NCBI RefSeq assembly: GCF_001949145.1
Contig: NW_019091458.1
Span: 86,857 to 146,856, forward strand
DNA: 60,000 nucleotides
Reading direction: 5' to 3'
Origin: Acanthaster planci
Lineage: Eukaryota > Echinodermata > Asteroidea > Valvatida > Acanthasteridae
Positions 1 to 12,800 of this stretch are shown here, piece after piece. Within the stretch, counting starts at the first letter, position 1. Every line of letters begins with the position of its first letter. The position numbers and the translations under genes are program-made. The notes under the pieces are model-generated. The model had not been told where the DNA came from. It worked only from the letters and a program-made list of their open reading frames with translations, and made no database searches.

Positions 1-557
1 AGCAAAGGATTAGAAGACACAGCTTATTTTGATTATTACAGTTGGGTTTTGCTAGGAGAATTTTATTTGACGTTAATCTTGAATCACTATCTTTTGCCTT
101 TTGCAGGTAACTCAAATGAATGGCTTCAGTAACTGCCACAATTGCATAAATGATGAAGTAACTACCAGCACTAGGCTAAAATGAGCACAAAAAAAAGATC
201 GGGTATCTAAATTTTTAAAACTACCAATCACAATTGCCATTTGACTATTACCATCAGTATGTAGGACTGACAGTCACATTGCTGACTAACGTGAGCTAAA
301 TGTGACCATGAACATCCAGGGGGGGGGGTTATAACCAATTTCTAACATTCTTGCAAACAACATTAAAGAAATGCCTTCCTGGAGGTCACTGTGAACGGCA
401 CCTAGTGTCACAAGTTGGAATGTCTGCGGCAAATTTTTCTTGCCGCATATTTTCCTGGCAAAGCCACTGACTAAAATGGGAGATTGCACCTCCCTTTATT
501 TGAACTGGTCTAGCAAAGTCTCTGAGCGAATTTACACCAGGATCTCAAACACGTCAC
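1..557 (-). other. Intron 19 of the TRANK1-like gene (partial)
   Basis: Sequence downstream of exon 19. I see no further exon carrying the Lys-Thr of Walker A here. A G-homopolymer lies near 319-327. Confidence 0.6.
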
Positions 558-869
558 CTGTTCCGCTCCTTCCCAGCAGCAGGATGGAGGAGGCGGGCCG
601 AGGCTGCAGGTTGATGATGGCGTGCTCCAGCTCCGTCACACGGAACGGGAAGTCCACCTTGACGTCGTTGTCGTTCAGCATGGCATTGACCAGCGTGGAG
701 TTGACCGAGTAGAACTTCATGATGTGGTACTCATTCTCCCGGGAGCTGGCAGGAGGGAAGTAGGGCTGGGGGATCTTCTTAGCATTGTCCACAGGCCTGG
801 AGTTGCGGTCCGGGGAGTTGCCAGTGATCTCGCGGAAGTAAGTCGGCAGACGAAGTGTCATTATGACTC
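558..869 (-). CDS. TRANK1-like exon 19 (runs into Walker A)
   Basis: The exon is 312 nt, phase 1 to 1, with acceptor gactgggcag and donor GTGACG at 557. It encodes TLRLPTYFREITGNSPD, EYHIMKFYSVNSTLVNAM, PFRVTELEHAIINLQP and SSILLLGRSGTG. The intron interrupts Walker A (GxSGTGKT) just before the expected Lys-Thr, which must be on the next exon, left of the window. Confidence 0.9.
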
Positions 870-3800
870 CTGCCCAGTCAATACAAGGAAAATGCTTTGA
901 TGTCGGCTTTAACATTTTACCCCTAGCTCTCTTGGTGTTATTTCGGGGCCATAAGCCAGATATGCCAAATCAGCTTCAAGCGGGAACAAGAGAAGGCATG
1001 TTTAACGACGGTCCTTTGGTACTGTGAGTGCACAGGCTTATGTGCAACGGCACCGGCACAGGACGCACTGAACATGTGTGACCAATTTCTGTTTGAATGT
1101 ATTGTCTATACATGTGCTCTAGCACATGCACTAACTCATTTGAAAAGCGGTAGCAGCCAATCACATTGGCGGACTTGTTTTTACGTTGTTCATGCCTGCA
1201 GTATAATGAACGACTACTTTGATTGGTGGAAATTCCGTACACATAATGCAAGTTCATGTCGTTCATACGCAATTATGAATAACTTTATATCACCGACGGA
1301 GGTCCGATTGGCTTATCCATCAAGTCGGACTTACTGACTGGTGGCGTATGACATACATCCATAAAGGCTATCAAATGAGGGTGCCTTATAAGGATAATGT
1401 GAGCTGCCGGGCCGAGCATGACCGTGTAGCGCGTACAGGCTGAAGGGATGGCTGACTTGTGAAAAGCAATGTAAGTCCAACTTGATTCAAGTCTACACTG
1501 AGGGTGGCTTCAACTCAGGGCAAATACCCGACACATAAAGGGCCTTGGAGGATGCAACACCTTAACATTATCAGCAATGATTCTAAATGGAGTGAATCGG
1601 GGGTGCCATTTGCATATCAAGAGATTAGCTTGGAATTCTAAGAGTTTGTGGCTGACCTTTAACCCTGGACTACTAAAGTATGAGCCAGTCATGCAAAGTG
1701 AATAGTGACATCATTTGGAGAATGAGACAGAGCACAAGGTTAACAGAACACATTTCTAGAATACGATACAATTAACATTCCATAAAATCTCGACCAAATA
1801 TATGAATCATTCAGTCCTTCTACCTACACCCCCCCAAAAAAACTGCCCTGCAATTTACTTCCTGTCCACCTGAAACCACCTGAAGGATTTTCAACCCAAT
1901 TTTATCAAGCAATTCTAACTACGGCCAGACGGTACAAGATAAGTATGCAATAGCTGTGGCAATGATGGCTTTCGTGAAGGATTTCACAGAATACATGTTA
2001 CATTTGACAAGTTGTCCAGAGCCTCGAGCTTAGGCCAGGGAAGCCTATGTCAAAGCCTGACATGAGTCCTGCATATTAATGACAAAGCCTCCAATCAGGC
2101 TTCTGCCTGAAAACTGGTATTACTGTATAAGCTATGAAAGGTTGTGAAACTGAAGTCAGGCGAATAATCATACACTCCGGTTTTAAGTGCATTAATTTTG
2201 CAGTGAATAGGTTTTGACACCACACGTGTGGCTGGCTCAACTCTTGGATTTGGGCCGCGTGCTGCCCTCAATAGTATGTGCGCAAGGCATACACGACTGC
2301 AAGGCACACTGGAATGGAGTCTAACCTGTTGTGGACTTCTTGCTGATTCCAACAAGGTTCTTGCGGATGATACACTCCTCTCCACGCTCCACAGACTTGA
2401 CAATGACATCAATGGCATGGCTCAGTTTATTATGGTCTGTGAAAATGTCCCATATGCGGATAATCTCCGAGTAGACTCGTCCTCCAGCCACTGCTGTGTC
2501 TTCTGAAGTGCCATCTCCTGAAAATGCAGTTAAATGAACAACATTCCACAAAAGCACACATATATGAATATCCGGAGGGTCAAGGGATTTTCTGACAACA
2601 TTAGAATTTTCTTAACCAAGTCATGAGCCAAAAACCTAGACTAAGAGCTGGACGATTCCATACTCCCATTAGCCCAAACACCTGAAGCAGTTTCAAAGGG
2701 ACTCTGTGTGAAATCCTTTCCTGCAGAATTCACACTGTTCAGACCCGCTTGATAACACTTTACGATTTTCCAGTGGAAAAGGATGAATGGCACATAACAC
2801 ATTGTTAAACCACGGTCAAAGATAGTGCCATTTGCCCCCTCACACTGCACACACTGCACACTGCTGTGAATTGAGTTCTCTTGCTAGAAATGGTACAGAC
2901 TGACACAACTAGTTCCTGAAACCAGGCCTGCAAATAGTAAGTAAAAAAAATCAGCGTATTCCAAATTACCCATATGACGTAGTTGAGTGTTAATTCAGTG
3001 GCATTCGCTGAAGTAACAAAACAGGGAACGAGCTGACCTAAAGTAATGCTCCATGTCTGTGAAATTCCTGGGGAGGGGGAAGCAGCTACGATTTGTCCAT
3101 ACCTGACCCCAGTCTCTTTTCCGATTCCTCGCTGCAGCGTGGTGAGAACGCAATGGCCACTTCCCACAGGATGCGCCCGCCTTTGGTCAGTCGGGCCTCG
3201 TACAGCTTCATGTTGTGCTGCTTGGGCTGTCCCTCCAGGGGTTTGCAGAGCCGCCCTCGCCAGTCCCCACTGCCCAGCATCTGGATCTTGCGGATGGCCG
3301 TCTCCTTCAGCTTATGGGGAACCTGCCTGTCATGCAGGAACTTCCACACCTTGTTGGGACCCAAGAAACAGGAACGGTCAATAATGAAGCGCTGCCGGCC
3401 AAACTGTTACCCTTGTATTCAGACTGGATATGAGGGCAGATTGCAAGTCCTCAGATACTTGATGTGAGGACAGGTTACCTGTCTTCACATTCATGCAAAA
3501 TGTCAAATGCAACTAAAGACGGAGTACCTGTTAACATTAATATGAGAATGTGCAGACCCTGTCCTCACATTCAATAAGGGATAGGTAATATGTCCTTGCA
3601 TTGAATTCCTCATATTGATGTCTTCACATATGCGTAACCTTACACAAGATCTTCTTATAAAACTTGTCAATTTTCATGTCCTTACATGTTATATGAGGAC
3701 ATGTCTCTGGCTCTTACCTTTGCTGTGCATTCAACCTCCCAGGTGAGGTCATCAAAGATGGTTGCATCGATGGCCTCCATTTCCTCATCTTCGTCCTCTT

Positions 3801-6800
3801 CATCCTCCATCTCCTCATCAGCCTCATCGATCTTTTCTCCTGTAAACACAGAAGCAGCAAAAAGTTATTTCCTGTTCGACGGCCGTCTGCTGCACATGCC
3901 ATCGTGCAAATGTAGACACAAAGACCACAGCATCAGCAGAAAGACAATGGTGTGTAGACACTAGCATTGGGAGAAACCGTGTCTTTCAGTATTTCTGTGC
4001 GCTTCTTCAGCAATTTTTCCTTCTGAAAGATTATTGACAAAGAATTAAAGCATTTATGGCCCCCTGCATCACAAATTTGACATCTCGTGTGGACAGAATG
4101 TACATATTTAGTGAAGTGATGCAGCATCACCTGACAATGTCACAAAGGCTCGGTCAAAATGATCACTGTAAAACATCTAAAATTTTGTAATTGAAATGGA
4201 TATTTAAGCTGGCTTTTTTCCGTTCTTTTTGCTGAATGGTTGCGTATGGTAATGGTGCTAATCCAACCGTTTGCAAAGATTTCTCTTTATACAACTGACA
4301 AGTGCATCATTGTTTGGAACAATACTTGCCTGAGGCATTATTACATATCAGACTTGATCCATTTCGCGTTGCACATAATGAACCCCTACGATGGGTGAAG
4401 GCTGATTTGCACACGGCACAAAAGCAAACACAAATGGAACTTTGTGACGTTGCTGGAAATGTGCGCATTGGGAAATCAAACAAGGCGGAGGTATCTCTTA
4501 TTGCAGCAAGCGTCTTGGAAACATCAAACTGCAGTTCACTTTCTCACTGAAAATGAGCCTGCCTCATCACTGCATGACTGGCAGCCGCTTTTAAACACAT
4601 GGACCACTTTGTATATCTTTTCTCACCTTCATCTTCAACACCCTGTTTCAGGATTTCCTCGGGTTCCTTCTGCCGTGAGCTGATTCTTGGTGGTGAGGTC
4701 AGTGGCTCTCCGTGGGTCTCCACCGTGTCTTCAAGCTCCGCCTGCTGTGGCACATACATGGGCAGGGCACCGAGCAGCTGCTCCAGCTCACGTCGCAGCT
4801 TCTCCCTCTGGGGCATGCGCTCGGTCGGCCGTGCCGTCGTCGGTTGCTGGCGGCCTTCCTGTCCAGACTCCCGGTCTCTCTCCGACCAATTGTTGGGGAC
4901 GCCTGAGACACGGATACCATCTGAGGAGCTGCCCTGGTTGTCCCCTTGACAGAGAAAGCACAAAGTCATAGAATTTGCATAAACACATTTATGTTGTAGT
5001 TCATTTGAAAGGATGTGACTCAACTAGAACCTGATCAATTTGAAATAGCTTGTGATTACTAGTGATTTGCCACCGATTGATTTATGATTGATTTTTACCT
5101 GATCATTGATTGACTAGTGATTTTTTTTTAATTGAAATGTAACTGACTTCTGATTGACTAGTGACTGGCTTGTAATCGAATTAGGATTGACTAGAGAGTG
5201 GAAAGCAATTGACTGGTAATTGACTAATGACTGACTAGTGACTGACTAGTGACTGACTGGTGACTGACAAGAGACTGACTAGTGACTGACTAGTGACTGA
5301 CAAGAGACTGACTAGTGACTGACTAGTGACTGACTAGTGACTGACTAGTGACTGACTAGTGACTGACAAGAGACTGACTTATGATTGGCCTGTAATTAGT
5401 CTTAATGCTGTCCCTAATTTCTCTTACCTCTGGGTACACTGGGAATAGACTCGCTTGCCGCGTCGTAGTACTTAGCAGCCTCTGCCAGATACATGTACCG
5501 CCGGTCTTTGTTAGTCACCATCCTGAGTGGTACCCTACCTCCATGGTCTCGCAACCAGGGGTTGACCTTGTGCTGGCTCAGGATCTTGACGGCATTGAGC
5601 GACTGGTTCTTCGACCCACCCGTGAGGGCCAGGTGGAACAAGGTGTTCCCTGCCCGGTCTCGGGCGTTCTTGTCCAGGTAGGTAGCAGCCGTGGGATCCG
5701 CAGAGTACTTGGTCAGGAGGAGGTCCAGTATAGCGAACTTGCGATCTGCCAAGAGCATCCATGATAGAGAGTGCACCAAGAAAACAGCGTCAAAAGCAAT
5801 GGAATCAAATCAATCTCATTGGCACCAGGGTTACATCTAGGATTTCCAACACAGCCCATCCTCCCAATGGTGCAGTTTTAAAGACTTTGCCCTTTGCAAT
5901 CCACGAATACTATATCGCAGCCGCATAAATGCGATGTGATGGAAATAGTAGGCTGGTTCCCAGACTAGCAAATAGAAATACAGTGGGCTATTTGACAGGT
6001 ACTAAATCTGTCTAATACATCTGCATCTGTACTGCTGCGCACGTACACACAAAGCGGTTGCGGGCACTAGGTCAGTTGGGCATCATGTAGTTCAAGTCTG
6101 CATGTACTTCGTCTACATGAAGCACAGGCAGGTAAACAACTCAGCACAACGCATGGCCAGCCAGTTGGTTGGTTGGTTTGTCGGTCGGTTTACGAGGCAT
6201 TTTTTCTGCTTTCCAAACAAAAATACAACTTAGTTGCTCCAAGTATATAAAAAAATTTACTAAAAAGTCTAAATGCCATTTTTATTGTTCATTTTACAAA
6301 GTTCCTCCTGTCGTATTTTATCGTCCATTTCACAAAGTGCCTATCCAAAATCACATACCACCTGTCCATAAGATCGGTGGACAGGTTGCTAGATGAGACC
6401 TTGACTAGTAGTAAAAGTATGCCAATTCTCTAAGTGCCTGCAAAACCAAGGCTACTGATTGGTCAAACACTGTCAGCTGACAATTACGCTATGTGCACAC
6501 CCACAGTGCCAGTGTCTTGCAGAAGCAATTGCCACAACTGGGCCTGTATCATAGCTCAACCTTGCAACCAATTCAGAAATTAGCAAGTTCAAACCAGAAG
6601 ACGCATGAAGGATCTGAAAATGCACACTTGGAAGGGGCACCTGATGGTTTTTGCTATCAAACTAATACCAAGTACGAACCCAGAATGTCTCACAAGTCTG
6701 TGGATGTGGATTGTGGCATACGTGTACTATGCTTGGCTGGTTGTACCCAGGCAGTCCTATTGACAAATACATGTATTGCTCCACAGCAGGGCAGACAAGT

Positions 6801-9800
6801 ATTATGGTATAAATAAATCTGCAGAGTCCATAACAGTACTTGTGGCATTTTGGCTTAATTTTAAAATTTGACTGATATATCGTGGCTTGTTCGAAACGGT
6901 ATTTCCAGGCCAAACAATACCGTCTGCAAGAGCTGGATTTTTAACAAACTCATCAGCAAGCTAAAGTCAGTCTATGGAAAGAAACAAGAATCCAGACGTA
7001 GAACAGTTGACCTGTGGGCTTGATTAATGCTGCACTCCCTAACTTGTAGGTAGTCGGATGGTACTAACAGTCTTGGCTGCCACTTACCGTCCTGTTTGAA
7101 ACCGATCTTCAGCGCAGAATGGAATGGGGTGTCGCCGGGGTCCATGACCAGCAGCTTGGGTGATGCTCCGTGTGTAAGTAGCAGGTTGACCAACTCGTAG
7201 TTCTCTGTCTTCAGACAGTGGGCCAGCGGGGTTATGGAGTCATTCAGCAGGCCATCAGGCTTGGCCTTATTCTGGGGACCGAATGCAACACAAACCTTGG
7301 TTATAGTCTCAAAAAGTAGGGATTTGAAACACGGCAGCCTGAAAAGGCAAAGACAGACACTAGATTTTTAAACCCTAGCTCCCGAGGCATGCTCTCTAGG
7401 AACCTACCCGAATCCTGCTAAATCCTTTGCTTTACAGGAACTCAATGGCACATTCTTTGAATGTTAACTTCCAGGTAAATCTTGACCCCATTTAAAGACA
7501 TGCCTCTGAGCAGTGAATGCCGACGAAATCAATTACCAGCACAGTGTCTTGGAAGAGCTCATCACGGACAGGCCGTTGTTTTAGTGACATAACAGAAAAG
7601 GTTAACATCTACAAGTGAAATTGCACTCCTTTCCAGCAGGAACTCGGACCGGTTTGTCTCTGGCTCAAGTGTGAACAGCTCATTTCCAGGCCTCCCAAAT
7701 GCTTTGTGTCGGTGTGTTACTACATATAAACAGATGATTAACTGGTTGGTGGTATACATGGAAGGTCATTTCAAAGATGGATTTGCGCCGGGGAGGTGTA
7801 AATTAATTTCTGATGTTTGCCCTGCCCAACGTGTATTTTAACAATGTATACTCGGTGTATGCTCCCGAAGGCTAGTGAAAAAACCATAAGCTGTTCACCA
7901 TAAAGCCAAACAGATGTCACTTTGAGGCAAAAGTTTGGTGGCGCTCTGAATCATGTCTACTGAGAACCAATGAATTGACACATGAACAACAGCCTCTTCA
8001 TCTTGGACAAAATTTATATTCATATGTCCTCATTTTCATATATCTGGCTTACAAGAACCTCGAGACTAGCTAATGGTTTACCAATCGCTTCCATCTATGA
8101 AGCTGAGACATTTTAAGCAAAACATAGCTTGTACACACTTATATGAGTATTTAGCATGAAAGGGGTCAGTATTAACCTCTAGCAGGGCCTTCACCATGGT
8201 CAGTCGTCCAGGGGCCATGTTCATACCCTCCCACTGGTTCAGGAATGCCATGATGGACACCCCTGAGGCGTCGCAGCCATGGGCGATACCCATGCTGTTC
8301 CGGTTGATGCTGTAACTCCCTCCCACCAGCAGCAGGAAGAGGCTCCACCACTTGTTCTTGTCCGCCAACTCCTGCACCGTCGTGTTCCAGTAGGTCGGCG
8401 GAGCCTCGCACTTGACTGAGTCTGGAATCTCTGCAACAAAAGCATTAGACAAGACAGGAATATTTAACGCAGACTGTCAAAATGTTGGCATTCTACAGAC
8501 AAAGTTGAACAGGTTGCACCTTTGAGTATCTTTGAGAGTCAAGTACCATACAGACATCAAGGCCGGTTGGCCCACCGATAAACCTTGGTCCACAATCCTG
8601 GGAATGTGGAGACTTGGGTTAATGCACCCGCAGTTGGTCTCTTTTTAGAGTTCCTTTCTTTGAACCAATGGAATGAAACTTTAGTAAGAAACCATTCATC
8701 AGTGTTTTACAAGTGTATCATTTACTTGAAGTTCAAAGGATGGAAGGTCTGCAGTAACACCATGGAAGTTAAATTCATGACTGATTCTTCTCAGAACCAC
8801 ACAACTCTCAAGAAACAAAAAACATCAATGTCTATAGTGTTATTGCAAACCTTCCATGCTTTTTCATATCCACCACACAAACCTACAAGTCTAATGTATT
8901 AGATGACTCATTCACTCATAAGTGCAGTGTGATGTAATTTTTACAATTGATTTGTTTTATGCAGGAATCAAGTTCAGATGGTGGATTTTTTGGGTATATC
9001 AACACCGGCATGCAGCTGGGTTGGAGCCGTGAAAGCACAGATCAACAAGCAAGCATTGTCTTCTGCCAACCTCATTCTAGTATTCATGGCACTGTGCAAA
9101 TGCTTTAAAATTTCTCAATAACTCTTACTTGCAAAATCATACCACAACATGGTTTAACTGGTTTTATACACACTTCATTTTGGATCTGTTAAAATGTTTC
9201 AAGTTTCCCCCTTAAGGGGTCAGGATCAATTCTTCAATTTCTCAATTCACGCTCTCCACTTCTTACCTTGGCAATGTTCCAGTGACTCCACCAAGGCATC
9301 CTTGCAGCGATCCACGTCCCGGTAAATCACTTGGTTCCTGTGCTCCTTGCCGATGAACTCCAGGAACAGTGGCACGGCCTGGTCATGCTTGCCTTGCTTC
9401 TGGAACATCAGGCCTTTCTGGTACGTGCTGAGCTTGGCCTCAGCCTCTGCTCAGAAAACAAACAACATTCTCTGTTCGGAGCCCATGATACCCATTCGAT
9501 CATCCAGCCAATTGCTTCAAGTCAAATTGTGAAATTGGCCTCAAAGATAATCCACTCCGTATTTTTAAAGTAGAATACTTAGCACATCACCACGGGGATT
9601 CAACCAAAGCCTCCTGTGGATCCAAAGTAGCATCCTGGGGTGATCCATCAAGTAACTTTAATATAGTTGAAGAATAAATTGATCACCAAGGTGATCCAAA
9701 CTAGACTCTGATGAGATCCAAACTAGCCTGCTGAAATGATCCATGGAGCAGTTTATATTTAGAATGTTGAAAGACAACATGGTGATCCAAAATACACTCG

Positions 9801-12800
9801 GAGGTGATAAAAAGAAGCCTTCTGAGGTGATCCTAACCAGCCCCCAAGGGTAATCATAACCAGCTAGCTCAAGCGATCTAAACTGGCCTCGAGGAGATCC
9901 CAACCAGCATCCCGAGGTTATCCTACAAAAACACCTCACGATTCTAACCAACCTCCTAACTATCCTGCTGAAATGATCCTAACTAGCTTCCTGGAGTGAT
10001 CCAAACTAGCTTCAAGAGATTATCCTACCGAACCTTCTAAGTTGATCCAAACTAGTCTCCTGAGATGATCCTATGGAGCGAGCCATCTCAAATGCATGTA
10101 GGTTCGGGACAAGGTTTGGACATTGTTGTGGTAAGAGCTGCACTATTCTGAACTTCCAGTAATCTTCCTGCATCAGTTTGCAATACACAAGTCTCCTCAA
10201 CTGAGGTTTGTGTTTTGGGCCAGGCTAGCCACTATCAATGTACACCTGCAGCCAATTTCACGAAACTTTACGCAATGGCATAACTCCACTTACGCCACGT
10301 TTTATTGCTTAAGTTGTGCAACAAATAAAGACTGATTTCATGAAACTTACACACTACGTAAGTCCACAACTTATGCAACAAATTACTGCATAACTTCTGC
10401 AGTCATTTTAGGTGGTGTAAAGTTGCATCAAACGAAGCAAAAATGAAGGATTTGACTTGCTTATCGGGTCCGGTTAAGCCTCATCATTGCTGAACTTTTT
10501 AAGGATTATATCAAAAACAAACTTTGTTCCAGAAGGTAATAACAAACTTGTTTGGCTGTGAGAAAACTGCGAAACGTTTTGTCCAGTTCAAAATGGCAGG
10601 CGGATGTGATTCGACGACTGTTTCATGACTGCTGTTATATTGGAAAAGAAGAGCCATCGTAAACGCCGTTTTTGTCTTCATCCAAGAAATCAAATATTAT
10701 TAAAAGGTGGCGCGTCTACACAGCTGTTTGTGAAATTGAACGAAAGCATACTGTGCACCTACAGCATAACTTTGTGGCACGAGGCTTATGCATGGTTCAA
10801 AGTTACGAAGCGTTCCGTGAAATCGGCTACTGTAGTTAACCCTTATGCTGTTGCCACTGTACTGCAATATTCATACACAGTTCGAAGATTACATCTTTAG
10901 ACCATTCCCCAGACAAGACATTTTCTAGCAGTTTCTCCTGCTCATAAGTGTTTCAAAGTAAAAATCCCATATGCCAATCTCTTTTTTGAATTCTATATTC
11001 CTCTGCCTTAGCTTTCTTAGCTTTGGCTTATTTTATTTTATAAATGTACAAACGAAGTGAAAGAAAAAAATAACAAATTCACGAACTTCGTACATGCTGA
11101 AGTAAACATACATGTACAGTATATTATGGATGAGCAAATTGCTTTTCTCTTCTCTCCGACTATGCTAAATTAAAAATAAAACTAAGTGAGACCATGGTGA
11201 GTCTCACATGGCTTAGGTTGAGCAATCCAATGCCTTTGGAAACCACAAACCACTCTTGTACGGTCACTTACTGTGAGCCCTCAGGCCAAATGTAAGCAGC
11301 CCTTCACGGTTGACAAGTTGCCAAAGAAAATTTGTCCAAAATTGTCCTGGACAAATGGGGAGCTTCTTGCTGATGAAGTAAGAGCTTCAACTGACAAAGA
11401 GTTTTGAGAAAGTTCCCATGTGACCTCTTAGAGTGACCCAAATTAGCAGCTGAATTGATCGGAACATGAGTAATCCTGACAGACAAGCTCCATCGGACTT
11501 TGAAGAGCACTCAGTGTGCATCCATCTATCTTTCCCTACATCTTGTCTCCAGCATATTTTATTACCAAAGAGACAACAGTTCTGTTCTGAGATCAGAACA
11601 GTTTGTCTAAGATCAGTACACTAGCATGGTGGAATCTTACCCTTCTTCCTTTGCAACTCCTTCCTCTCTTTCCTCTTCTGATTCTCTTTCCTCTTCTTCT
11701 CTTCCTGCTTCTGGCGCAACTTCTCCTGACGTTCCTTCTCCTTCTGTCTCTTCTCCTCCTGTAGTCGCCGGCGCTCCTCTTCACGCTTCTGCTCCTCCTG
11801 CAGTCGCCGGCGCTCATCTTCCCTCTTCCGCTGCTCCTCCATCATCAGCCTCGCCCGTATCTGCTCCTCTATCTCCCGCCTCCGCTGTTCCTCCAGCTGC
11901 TGTTGCCTCCTTGCCTCCAACTCTTCCTGCTTTTTTCGCTCCTCCTCTTTCCTGAGCCGCTCCTGCTTCAGCCGTTCCTTCTTCTGCTGTTCCTCCCTCT
12001 GCTTCTGCTTCACCATCTCTTCCTGCTGCCAAGTGGGTTTCTGCTGGGGAAAGACCAAAGCAGGTTACGACTGCATAGCAACTTTCTCAACAGCTGCAAG
12101 TCTTTGACAGAAACAAAAGGGCACTGGGCCAACGTTAATGAGTTTTCTTTCCTAAATTGTCTGACAATAATGAAGCTAGCGGTCTTTTGTGAGATTGGTC
12201 AAAAGCATTGTTACAATGCATGTCCTTCAATCATAAATTTCAACAAAGTTACCTAGTCTTCATTTCTTCCCTTTTTCAAAGTTTCCGGTGTGCAATTTGA
12301 GATTTTGGGTATCAGAATTTGGTCATTATTTTGCACCTTTATTTCTAAAAGTTTCTAAATTAATAGAGAGATGCTTGTTGGTTGCAGTTCTCAAAATTTG
12401 TAATAGATGACATGCATGCACGTTTATTTGCATTCACACAAATATGCATACCAACAACGTGACCGCTTTTTTAAAAATCCCTTTCCAGACTGCAGTGAGA
12501 GGGAACACTGGGCTGCATTCAATGGATATTTGAATTCACTGAATCTTAGGTCACAGATCATATACACTACCCTCCAAAAGTTTGGGAACATGACAAGTCC
12601 ACCAGTTTGTTTTATGATAACACATGTGTTATTAACCCCTTCATGCCGGGATTCTTTTGACCGTGACTGCTGGGCTGTGGTATGCCCAGAATGGAGGGCT
12701 TTGTCCAGCAGCAGGCCCCATTGAACCAGCAGCCGCATGGTGAATGGTATGTAGGTGAATGGTATGTATGTGTGGTATGCACTAATCCTCACACAAAGCC

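Noticed and set aside
5229-5382. Regular short repeats considered as a CRISPR array
   Set aside because: Direct 11-bp tandem units without spacers in an animal intron; a minisatellite.
11626-11955. 109-codon plus-strand Ser/Pro/Ala-rich open frame
   Set aside because: Exact antisense shadow of the Glu/Arg/Lys-rich exon 10; the composition follows from the opposite strand.
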